This document shows positions 6,601 through 12,502 of a stretch of 16,396 bases of DNA, in pieces; positions within the stretch are counted from its first letter, which is position 1, and each line of letters opens with the position of its first letter. Location of the stretch: positions 1 to 16,396 of the forward strand of contig JAEOTW010000308.1 of assembly GCA_016839655.1 (NCBI GenBank), in the 5' to 3' direction. The translations under genes and the position numbers were made by a program. Below the pieces are notes generated by a model. That model had not been told where the DNA came from, did not search any database, and was given only the letters and a program-made list of their open reading frames with translations. Source of the DNA: Promethearchaeota archaeon (GTDB taxonomy: Archaea; Asgardarchaeota; Lokiarchaeia; Sigynarchaeales; SOKP01).

Positions 6601-6814
6601 TGTGTCGCTTTTCGATCATAATGTTGCGGTAGAACGATCAGCATTTTACATAATTACGCTAAAATTAATGATTCTTATCACCAATTTTTTCAAGATCAGA
6701 ATTTCAATATTCAAAATAATATTGATTTTTTATGACGAAAAACGGCAATTGCGATCAGATTCGTTAATGATTCAAAATGGGATGTCGATTGTTGATCATT
6801 ATTTTGTCGTCGCA

Positions 6815-6860
6815 TGACTGAAGGGTGACTTTGCTCACCATAATTTGCCTTTTTCAGTCA
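6815..6860. other. Nested inverted repeat, possible structured RNA
   Basis: TGACTGAA (6815-6822) pairs perfectly with TTCAGTCA (6853-6860). Enclosed is a second hairpin, GGTGA (6824-6828) with TCACC (6835-6839), loop CTTTGC. A 13-base unpaired stretch remains on the 3' side. Confidence 0.3.
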
Positions 6861-7030
6861 AGAGCATTCCGTTTTTGTTTCTCCATTTATAGATAGATTT
6901 TATGATAAATTTGCTCTCGCCCACAAAGATCCCCTAAAGTTAGATGATCATTTTTCCGTCATTTTGTAGAATTTAAAAAGACTGGAATTTTAATTTTGAC
7001 GGAATCCGCGAAAATTATTCTCTTTTTTGA

Positions 7031-7047
7031 CCGAAAACATTTAAATA
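7031..7047 (+). promoter_or_regulatory. BRE-TATA promoter for 7131-7481 gene
   Basis: CCGAAA (BRE-like) is followed by ATTTAAATA. Transcription would start near 7070, giving a leader of about 60 bases. This is the cleanest archaeal promoter in the window. Confidence 0.6.
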
Positions 7048-7130
7048 TGAGAGTGATAATTATTAAATTAGGAAAAAATTACTAAAAAATAAAATCTAAA
7101 AATCAAGAAATTGAGATGTGAGTAAGAAAA

Positions 7131-7481
7131 ATGTCAAAACTGGATCAAGTATCAGAATTAGAGGAGAAGGTCGAACAGCTGACTGAGGTTCAAAGGACTG
7201 AAATTTATGAGTATGCCAGACGGGCGAGTCGCGAGACGATAGATGAGATATGTCCTGCGCTGTTGCGGTTGGCATTAGAATCCGAGAAGGGTAAGCTCAA
7301 AAATCAATTAGGGATGGTAATATTCCACCTTCAGAAGAATGAGCGCATAAATACCGTAATTGGTCTTCAAAAGCTACTTGATGCTGCCTTAATCGTGAAT
7401 CCTGAGGAGATGTTTAAGATCCTCGAGAGTGCGGATGAGGGAGCACAGGAGTTAGCAAAAAAGATAAAAAGTATATTATAA
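7131..7481 (+). CDS. Hypothetical helical protein, parent of the dispersed gene-tail copies
   Basis: The family is not recognised. The 116-residue product is all-helical and charged. The N-terminus has coiled-coil character (LDQVSELEEKVEQLTEVQ); there is an Arg-rich middle (YARRASRETIDEICPALLRLALE), a helix GLQKLLDAALIV, then NPEEMFKILESADEGAQELAKKIK at the end. It has no membrane segment or signal. Codon use is visibly richer in G and C than its neighbours. A strong BRE-TATA promoter lies about 90 bases up; ribosome binding is weak (GTGAGT). A T-run follows the stop. Its last third is repeated in broken form at 9419-9552 and, more weakly, at 12338-12399, so it belongs to a family that has been copied locally. 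Confidence 0.68.
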   Translation: MSKLDQVSELEEKVEQLTEVQRTEIYEYARRASRETIDEICPALLRLALESEKGKLKNQLGMVIFHLQKNERINTVIGLQKLLDAALIVNPEEMFKILESADEGAQELAKKIKSIL

Positions 7482-7485
7482 AAAG

Positions 7486-7492
7486 TTTTTTT
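7486..7492 (+). terminator. T-run terminator after 7131-7481 gene
   Basis: Seven consecutive T bases lie 5 bases after the stop codon, followed by further T-rich sequence. Confidence 0.4.
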
Positions 7493-7579
7493 CTAATTTT
7501 CACTTTTATTACTTTAGAATTTTTTGGAAAAGATGAATTCGACTAAATTGAAATTTAATGAATAATTTAAAAGTGTTAT

Positions 7580-7705
7580 TTATTCATTCTTTACGAATTT
7601 ACCCTGGACTTCTGCCAAGCTAAAAAACTCATTTGATCTTTCTGCCCAAGTTCTAAAAGTGACATGCATAACGTGATATTGAGAACATAGCTGATAACTG
7701 AGCAT
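7580..7705 (-). pseudogene. 41-codon frame, probable gene-end remnant
   Basis: A minus-strand frame from ATG (7705) to TAA encodes a 41-residue peptide. It reads MLSYQLCSQYHVMHV, then TFRTWAERSNEFF, then SLAEVQGKFVKNE. The composition is that of a real C-terminus, but there is no ribosome site, and its first codons are part of a 22-base repeat shared exactly with 9642-9663. I read it as the 3' end of a decayed gene, or a very small protein. The rest of the 7482-7806 spacer shows only terminator-like T runs. Confidence 0.35.
7682..7703. repeat. 22-base direct repeat, copy 1
   Basis: An exact 22-base match with 9642-9663, beginning AGAACATAGC and ending AACTGAGC. Both copies lie downstream of the tail of the same gene family, so they mark an old segmental duplication. 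Confidence 0.75.
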
Positions 7706-7806
7706 TTTTATAAGCTTTCTGAAAAATAAAAAAAATTTAGTTAGAAATTGATAATTTTCGGGATGACTTCATAATTATAATTGCTTAACTGTGTTATCTA
7801 TATTTT

Positions 7807-8316
7807 TTAGAGGTTTATCCATACTAATCCTGTATTATCATCCCAAATACTACTACCATAATCTTTTTCACCAGTACTATAAATTGCAACCCATATAGAT
7901 ATCCATGCTTTTATGTTAACATTATCGCTTCTATATATTTTTCCCTTTAATCTATAATAAGCATACGTTATTTCATCATATTGATTTAACCATAAAATTG
8001 TAAGCTCTGTTGCAGATCCAAATCTCCATTTCCACCACCAAAAAGGCCACCATATCCAATCCAAATCACCCCAAAAATCCCAATCGGTAATAACACCGGT
8101 CATCTGATAGCCTCCTCCAGTAGCTGGTTGTAAATGAACTTCCATAGATATACTTAATTCACATTCTAACGCCAAAGTATAATTATTTTGACGTCCTTGA
8201 CGATGATTTTCTTGAGTTACAGTAATATATCCTAAAGCGGGTATGGGTAATGTTAAGAATACTATAAAAACAATTGATACACAACCTAAAATAATTTGTG
8301 TCTTTTTTGAAATCAT
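7807..8316 (-). CDS. Secreted protein with extreme tryptophan cluster
   Basis: A 169-residue protein with a Sec signal peptide: MISKK, a hydrophobic core to about residue 24, and a probable cleavage after ALG (29). No family is recognised. The mature part is beta-rich. Residues 79-97 hold nine Trp (79, 82, 87, 89, 90, 93, 94, 95, 97) with Asp before and Lys/Arg after, flanked by a GGGY turn (68-70) upstream and more aromatic strands (TYAYYRLKG, KAWISIWVAIY) downstream. Such a patch could insert into a membrane interface, bind glycans or drive self-assembly; none is shown. The start at ATG 8316 lies about 30 bases from a TATA box, so the message is probably leaderless. It stands alone on its strand. 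Confidence 0.7.
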   Translation of the reverse strand: MISKKTQIILGCVSIVFIVFLTLPIPALGYITVTQENHRQGRQNNYTLALECELSISMEVHLQPATGGGYQMTGVITDWDFWGDLDWIWWPFWWWKWRFGSATELTILWLNQYDEITYAYYRLKGKIYRSDNVNIKAWISIWVAIYSTGEKDYGSSIWDDNTGLVWINL

Positions 8317-8338
8317 GTTTATTCATTGATTTTATTTG

Positions 8339-8355
8339 TTAAAATATATTAAACA
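8339..8355 (-). promoter_or_regulatory. TATA box for tryptophan-cluster gene
   Basis: The minus strand reads TTTAATATATTTTAAC, centred about 30 bases before ATG 8316, as expected for a leaderless transcript. Confidence 0.5.
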
Positions 8356-8532
8356 TATTTTTTGTAAATTGGATTCAATAAAAAAGATACAAACGGTATT
8401 TATAAAGTTTTTCCAGTTAATTGAAGATACTATCTTACGAATTACAGAAATAAAGGCAACTCCACTATCATGAATTAACGAGTGAGTATGTAAAGTCCGA
8501 AAGTTTGAGAGATTACAAATTTATATAATTCT

Positions 8533-8577
8533 TGAAAAGTAAATTCAGTTTCTGATTTCAATGAAAATTTAAATGAA
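8533..8577 (+). repeat. Degenerate dispersed repeat, copy 2
   Basis: Counterpart of 6152-6195. Further down, CTTCC.CAATG near 8620 resembles CTTCCTTAATG near 6230, so the similarity may extend about 100 bases with gaps. Confidence 0.4.
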
Positions 8578-8666
8578 AAAATTAAACAATAATAACAAAT
8601 TTATTAATTCAATATCAACTTCCTCAATGGTGGAAGAACGGAATTTAACAATCATTATATTAATCC

Positions 8667-9416
8667 ATGGAGAATGATCTTAATATAGAAGAAGTTTGGA
8701 GTAAGGGAGCTTGGACTGAACAAGCTCGAAACTTGATTGAATCTCTTGAAGAACATTCATTTAATTCAAGGAATATTCTCATCCTTAGACATTCACAAAG
8801 ACATGAACCGAAACTTGCTGATGAAAATCGGTATATGGAACTCACATCTCAAGGTCGAAAAATGGCAAGATTGCTCGGCACGAAGTTACCGAAAAAAGGA
8901 ACAATTCGATTGTTTCATAGTCCTGCAAATCGATGTAAGGAAACTGCCGAGGAAATCCATGAGGGATTTAAAGAGAGTGGTGGAAAAAGCATTTTAGGAG
9001 GAGAATGTACTGCAGTCTTTAAAATTGGGATAGAAATGCAATCTTTCATGGCTGAGGCACAAAAATATCGATATGATGAATATTTTTCGAACTATCAAAA
9101 AATATTTTTCCGATGGGCAGCAGGTTGTTACCCCCCAGATGAATGGTCTTCTTTAATCCAATATAGTCAGAGCGCTGCGAATGTCATATGGAACGAACTC
9201 AAGTCAACTCCCCAAAATGGTACAGATATTTATGTTACACATGATTGGCATCTGACAACTCTTAGATTTGGTTGGTTTGGTCTACCACCAGACGATAGAT
9301 GGGTGGATTATCTCGGAGGTTTTGCATTTACGTTTGAAAATGATCATATCTTACTATTAGATTATGGACATTTAAAGAAAGTAGAAATCCCATATTGGTG
9401 GAAAGAGACAATCTAA
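8667..9416 (+). CDS. Histidine phosphatase superfamily protein
   Basis: A 249-residue phosphoglycerate mutase-like phosphatase. The N-terminal catalytic motif is NILILRHSQRHE, giving Arg41 and the phospho-acceptor His42 (RHS in place of the common RHG). Next come LTSQGRKMARLLG, the second Arg in SPANRCKETAEE (Arg89), and the C-terminal catalytic His192 in YVTHDW. Together these form the usual RH...R...H pocket, so it is probably an active phosphomonoesterase. The substrate is unknown; the roughly 35 residues before the first strand and the aromatic C-terminus (PYWWKE) are extra to the core. It starts with ATG 8667 without a clear ribosome site. Its stop codon lies 2 bases from the start of a broken gene copy, suggesting that this gene was placed there by recombination. 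Confidence 0.85.
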   Translation: MENDLNIEEVWSKGAWTEQARNLIESLEEHSFNSRNILILRHSQRHEPKLADENRYMELTSQGRKMARLLGTKLPKKGTIRLFHSPANRCKETAEEIHEGFKESGGKSILGGECTAVFKIGIEMQSFMAEAQKYRYDEYFSNYQKIFFRWAAGCYPPDEWSSLIQYSQSAANVIWNELKSTPQNGTDIYVTHDWHLTTLRFGWFGLPPDDRWVDYLGGFAFTFENDHILLLDYGHLKKVEIPYWWKETI

Positions 9417-9418
9417 TT

Positions 9419-9552
9419 AATACCGAAATTGATGTTTAAAAGCTACTCGATACTGCCTTAATGGTGAATCCTGAGGAGATGTTTAAGATTTTGGAGAGTG
9501 CGGATGAGGGGGCCCAGGAATTAGCCAAAAAAAATCAAAAGTATATTATAGA
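9419..9552 (+). pseudogene. Truncated, frameshifted copy of 7131-7481 gene tail
   Basis: Closely matches roughly the last 130 bases of the 7131-7481 gene. The encoded KLLDTALMVNPEEMF, KILESADEG and AQELAKK segments are the same as, or one residue from, the intact gene. A CAA-to-TAA change destroys the frame at the front, and an extra A near the end shifts it. Most differences are silent third-base changes (CTT/CTC, GGA/GGG, GCA/GCC, GAG/GAA), so the copy seems to descend from a once-functional paralogue, not from a recent duplication. Homology starts 2 bases after the phosphatase stop. Confidence 0.8.
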
Positions 9553-9779
9553 ATTTTTTTTCAATCTTCATTAGTTTTATAATTTAAAGTTTAAAATTAA
9601 ATTTTGTTTTGAGTAATAACTCAACTTCAGTGCCATAATTTAGAACATAGCTGATAACTGAGCTTTATCTAACAAGTTCTTGGCATTAAATATAATTTCA
9701 TTCCATTCTTAAAACAAAGAAGTAGGACGATTTAGTTAACAAAAAAAAGAGTATAAAATTAATAATATAAAAATATGTA
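9553..9779. other. Spacer between gene remnant and transglutaminase-like gene
   Basis: Holds a T-rich run near 9553 (possible terminator) and the second 22-base repeat at 9642-9663. On the minus strand the repeat encodes LSYQLCS and then soon meets a stop. No complete gene is visible. Confidence 0.4.
9642..9663. repeat. 22-base direct repeat, copy 2
   Basis: Exact counterpart of 7682-7703, about 90 bases after the gene remnant, compared with about 200 bases after the intact gene. The spacer between has been shortened or has decayed. Confidence 0.75.
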
Positions 9780-10457
9780 TTATGCTTTTTTCCGTAGTCT
9801 CTCTGTATAATTATTTGAATAATTCATCATTTCAATTGGTGCCTTCTCTGGATTTAAAAATTTCTGAACTTTTTGAAATAATTCATCAAGTGAGGCATGA
9901 GAACCCTTATCATTAACCATCCATGCTGTCATTGTATTAAGATCAGTTTCACCATCCCATTCTATAGTAGGTATCTCTTCTTTCGTGTGGATACCTTTTT
10001 TGTATATTGCTTTCACTAATGGCTCATCAAATAATGTATCACACGAAATCCATTTATCATTTAAATAACATTCCGCCCACGGATGAAACGTTATAATATC
10101 TCGAAATGCATTATAAACTCCCGTTGCAATAACACGTTTAAGACATTGTTTTTTTAAGTGAGCAAGATGATATCTAGCAGGAATTCCTGATACTCGTAAT
10201 AGGGCAACGTGTAAACTAGCTTTAGTTACGCAATAACCATACCTTTTCTTGAGAGTTTCAGATGCTTTAACAATATAATCAGTCATGAAAGGTATTTTAT
10301 CTCTTACAAAGTAAAATATTTTTAATGCCTTATCCTTATCCGTTTCACAACCTTTTGTTAGCTCATGTGCCATATTTATTATGGATGGGTGGTCGCAATC
10401 ACAAAAAAATGTTGGCTTCAAAAACTTACTCATTGCTTCCATAGATTCTGTTTCCAT
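9780..10457 (-). CDS. Transglutaminase-like cysteine protease-fold protein
   Basis: A 225-residue soluble protein of the archaeal/bacterial transglutaminase-like superfamily. The triad is visible: Cys76 in the helix start KRYGYCVTKASLHVALLRVSG, His125 in FHPWAECYL, and Asp140 in WISCDTLFD. The helical lead-in DKALKIFYFVRDKIPF is typical of the family. Members may act as peptidases, amidases or cross-linkers, and the target is unknown here. There is no signal peptide, so it is probably cytoplasmic. Extra cysteines at 19 and 21 (FCDCDH) are of unclear use. The start is ATG 10457 after AGGTTGA. It is a single-gene unit, divergent from the His-rich membrane protein gene. Confidence 0.85.
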   Translation of the reverse strand: METESMEAMSKFLKPTFFCDCDHPSIINMAHELTKGCETDKDKALKIFYFVRDKIPFMTDYIVKASETLKKRYGYCVTKASLHVALLRVSGIPARYHLAHLKKQCLKRVIATGVYNAFRDIITFHPWAECYLNDKWISCDTLFDEPLVKAIYKKGIHTKEEIPTIEWDGETDLNTMTAWMVNDKGSHASLDELFQKVQKFLNPEKAPIEMMNYSNNYTERLRKKA

Positions 10458-10568
10458 TTGAATTTCAACCTTTTTTTAAATATGTTAATTTAAAAATTTC
10501 AACTCTAAGATCTTAAAAGGATTTTTGGTAATAAAAGAATAACTGTGAATTTTTAAGAATTATCGAGA

Positions 10569-10580
10569 TTTTTATATAAT
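10569..10580 (+). promoter_or_regulatory. TATA box for His-rich membrane protein gene
   Basis: TTTTTATATAAT lies about 60 bases before ATG 10637, giving a leader of about 35 bases that contains the ribosome site GAGGGA. Confidence 0.55.
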
Positions 10581-10636
10581 TGTATCTTCATTCATTACAA
10601 ATAATTAAATAAAATAATAGAGGGAAGATTTACCAA

Positions 10637-11176
10637 ATGTCAGATAATAATATCAAAGAAAAATTTGGAAAAGAACGTATTACTGAAGAAATTAAAGAAA
10701 GTTATGAGCATAAACTTGTTCAAAGACTCGAGGCTCCTCTTATAGGACTTATCGCTTTTAGTATTGCCCTTTGGGGTTCGAAGTTGTTCACTGCTATCTC
10801 ACCAGGAACGAGTATAGTTTTTCAAGTTGCAGGTTTCGACATTCATTTCCACCATTTTCATTATGGTATCATTGCATTGGGAGTCGGATTAATACTTACT
10901 TTTTTTGAAGGTAAATGGTTTGTAAGAATTGAGCATATCCTATTCGGTGCAGGCTTAGGATTTGTTGTTGATGAATACTGGTTACTCTTAACATTTGATG
11001 CAGGACTTTATTTCCAGCCAGAATCTCAATTTATCTCTGCGATTATCGGATTAGTAATTACTATAATATATGTTGTAATAATAATTGGAGTATATTATAA
11101 ATCGAGGGGAGAACGAAAACTCTGGAAAGAACTTTACGAAGCTGTTAAATCAGGAAAAGTAAAAATAGATATATGA
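10637..11176 (+). CDS. Integral membrane protein with His cluster and DE motif
   Basis: A 179-residue protein with a charged cytoplasmic N-terminus (about 25 residues), four hydrophobic segments (about 33-55, 76-90, 97-118, 130-153) and a basic tail. Before segment 2 is a cluster, His70, 72, 73 and 75 (FDIHFHHFHYG). Segment 3 carries His100 and Asp112-Glu113 (HILFGAGLGFVVDEYWLLL). The HHFxxG...DE(F/Y) pattern resembles uncharacterised membrane proteins I recall from archaea and actinobacteria, so the residues probably form a metal or substrate site in the membrane; that is inference. A TATA box and GAGGGA ribosome site precede ATG 10637. It converges on the longin gene through a strong inverted-repeat terminator. 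Confidence 0.72.
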   Translation: MSDNNIKEKFGKERITEEIKESYEHKLVQRLEAPLIGLIAFSIALWGSKLFTAISPGTSIVFQVAGFDIHFHHFHYGIIALGVGLILTFFEGKWFVRIEHILFGAGLGFVVDEYWLLLTFDAGLYFQPESQFISAIIGLVITIIYVVIIIGVYYKSRGERKLWKELYEAVKSGKVKIDI

Positions 11177-11222
11177 AAATTTTTATAAAGAGATGACTTT
11201 TAAGAGTATTTTATAAAAATTT
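11177..11222. terminator. Bidirectional terminator, 13-base inverted repeat
   Basis: AAATTTTTATAAA (11177-11189) is perfectly inverted as TTTATAAAAATTT (11210-11222) across a 20-base loop, directly after the stop of the membrane protein gene and before the end of the convergent gene. T tracts occur on both strands. Confidence 0.6.
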
Positions 11223-11258
11223 AACCTAATTTATTTTGAACTGAAAAGGAATGGAATT

Positions 11259-12251
11259 TTAAGGTATTGGTAGCTGTTGCTGTTCTCTTATTGATTTAGA
11301 GTTTTTAAAAATAATTCTTTTGATAATCCAAGTAAAAGCATCACGGATTTTTTCAATGTTGGAAGTATCAGTGGGTATATATTTGATTGTTCTGATATCA
11401 TATCCAAATCCATCTAAATATTTTGCAATTTTTGTAACTTCATAACGATAAAATCCTAATTTATTAATTAATATAAGACAGGGCATTTTTGCGAGATTTA
11501 TCTTTCCGATTGCTAATCTCATTATTTTGTTTGAAATCCGTCTTGCTTTTCTGAGCATATTTTTATTAGTAACATCTACAGCGAAGATAAAACCATGTTT
11601 ATTTTTTAATTGAGAGAAAAAGAAATTTAGTGATTTTTTAGGATTAGATAATGAATATGTTGAAAGGGTAATTTTAAAATTAAGTAAATTTAATTCTATT
11701 GATTTATCTTTAGAATATTGAGCATTAGAGATATAATTTCTAAAATGATGTGAAAGTTGAGATTCTCCATCTGCAAAAAAATCGAACATAATCAAATTTA
11801 TTTCCTTTTTTTCTGTAGAAATGGTATATTCAGGAAGAGCGGTATAAACTGAATTTAATAATTCAACGATTTTGACACTTAATTCGCGATGATCTATAGA
11901 ATTAATCTTATTACTTTCAAATGCTTTATAAACATCTTCTATTTGTTTTAACTCATGACTAAATTGTTTCAAAGTCTCTTGGAAAATAGTAAGATCTCCC
12001 TCTTCATCATTCATAGTGATAATTGAAATCATAAGGTTTACTTCTCCTCCTCTAGCAATAGGACTAGGAATTGTAAATATTAAATTTGAGGTTCTTAAAT
12101 CTTCAAATTCGTAAATGAAAAATCCTTCTTGGTAAAAGTCCAATAAACGAGGAATTTCATTCAAAACTTCTTGAGATGGTAATTCGGGTACGTTTAAAAA
12201 TACCATCGGCCCAATAATCGAATCAAAATGACTTAAAACTAACACAAACAT
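11259..12251 (-). CDS. Longin-like domain fused to degenerate small-GTPase-like domain
   Basis: A 330-residue two-part protein. Residues 1 to about 110 look longin-like: MFVLVLSHFDSIIGPMVFL (strand, turn, strand), then helices, LIFTIPSPIARGGEVNLMISII strands, and a long helix around 88-110. Residues about 148-315 follow the strand order of a Ras/Arf-type G domain but lack its GTP-binding residues. The P-loop position reads DFFADGES (157-164; Lys replaced by Glu163), no DxxG is seen in the switch II region (around 194-210), and the NKxD motif is NKLG (263-266). A FIFAVDVTN strand (221-229) and the LILINK strand (259-264) are well kept. It is therefore probably a non-hydrolysing pseudo-GTPase scaffold. 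Longin and small-GTPase pairings serve membrane trafficking in eukaryotes; a role here is inference. A TATA-like element lies about 58 bases upstream. Confidence 0.65.
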   Translation of the reverse strand: MFVLVLSHFDSIIGPMVFLNVPELPSQEVLNEIPRLLDFYQEGFFIYEFEDLRTSNLIFTIPSPIARGGEVNLMISIITMNDEEGDLTIFQETLKQFSHELKQIEDVYKAFESNKINSIDHRELSVKIVELLNSVYTALPEYTISTEKKEINLIMFDFFADGESQLSHHFRNYISNAQYSKDKSIELNLLNFKITLSTYSLSNPKKSLNFFFSQLKNKHGFIFAVDVTNKNMLRKARRISNKIMRLAIGKINLAKMPCLILINKLGFYRYEVTKIAKYLDGFGYDIRTIKYIPTDTSNIEKIRDAFTWIIKRIIFKNSKSIREQQQLPIP

Positions 12252-12302
12252 TTACTAGACTATTCACCCAATAAAAATTCTTTTAATACAGATACAATAG
12301 GA

Positions 12303-12316
12303 TTTTATTTAAAAAT
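12303..12316 (-). promoter_or_regulatory. TATA box for longin/pseudo-GTPase gene
   Basis: The minus strand reads GATTTTTAAATAAAA about 58 bases before ATG 12251. A GGGTGA ribosome-like site lies closer to the start. Confidence 0.4.
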
Positions 12317-12337
12317 CTTTTAAATATTTGCTTTGAT

Positions 12338-12399
12338 GAGGATGATTAATATACTTGATAACGCCTCAAGAATTAGCAAAAAAAATTAAGATTTTATAG
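12338..12399 (+). pseudogene. Third, decayed copy of the 7131-7481 gene tail
   Basis: The last twelve codons read PQELAKKIKIL-stop, against AQELAKKIKSIL-stop in the intact gene. Upstream, GAGGATGATTAATATACTTGATAACGC is replaced stepwise relative to the parent, with about nine bases deleted, so the frame is broken. A weakly similar version of the 22-base repeat may follow near 12450. Shorter and less certain than the 9419 copy. Confidence 0.45.
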
Positions 12400-12502
12400 T
12401 TTTTTAATTACTTTTTCTTTAAACCATACCTTAAAAAGTAAAATCTAGATGAACAGCTATTAAACTTGAAAAAGTGAAAAAAAAATTAGAAATTAATAGT
12501 TT

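Larger units (their letters stand above)
6544..7130. other. 587-base divergent spacer, GATC- and inverted-repeat-rich
   Basis: No convincing gene. It is unlike the other spacers: CpG and GATC are frequent (GATC at 6614, 6636, 6694, 6753, 6794, 6928 and 6946), and six of these sites read GATCA. TTCCGTCA (6954-6961) is inverted as TGACGGAA (6997-7004). A two-stem element lies at 6815-6860. A promoter sits at each end. It may hold a non-coding RNA or an array of regulator sites. A frame from GTG 6602 exists but looks non-coding. Confidence 0.45.
8317..8666. other. 350-base divergent spacer
   Basis: Contains the leaderless promoter of the tryptophan-cluster gene, the second copy of the degenerate repeat, and the upstream region of the phosphatase gene (TTATATTAATCC directly before its ATG). 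A short minus-strand open stretch around 8360-8505 has no start or ribosome site and is not called. Confidence 0.4.

Noticed and set aside
6602..6817. 71-codon frame from GTG in the large spacer
   Set aside because: Low-complexity Ile/Phe/Leu product, no ribosome site, overlaps the promoter of the divergent gene.
8360..8505. Minus-strand open stretch encoding HDSGVAFISVIRKIVSS
   Set aside because: Looks faintly protein-like but has no start codon with a ribosome site, and no copy elsewhere in the window.
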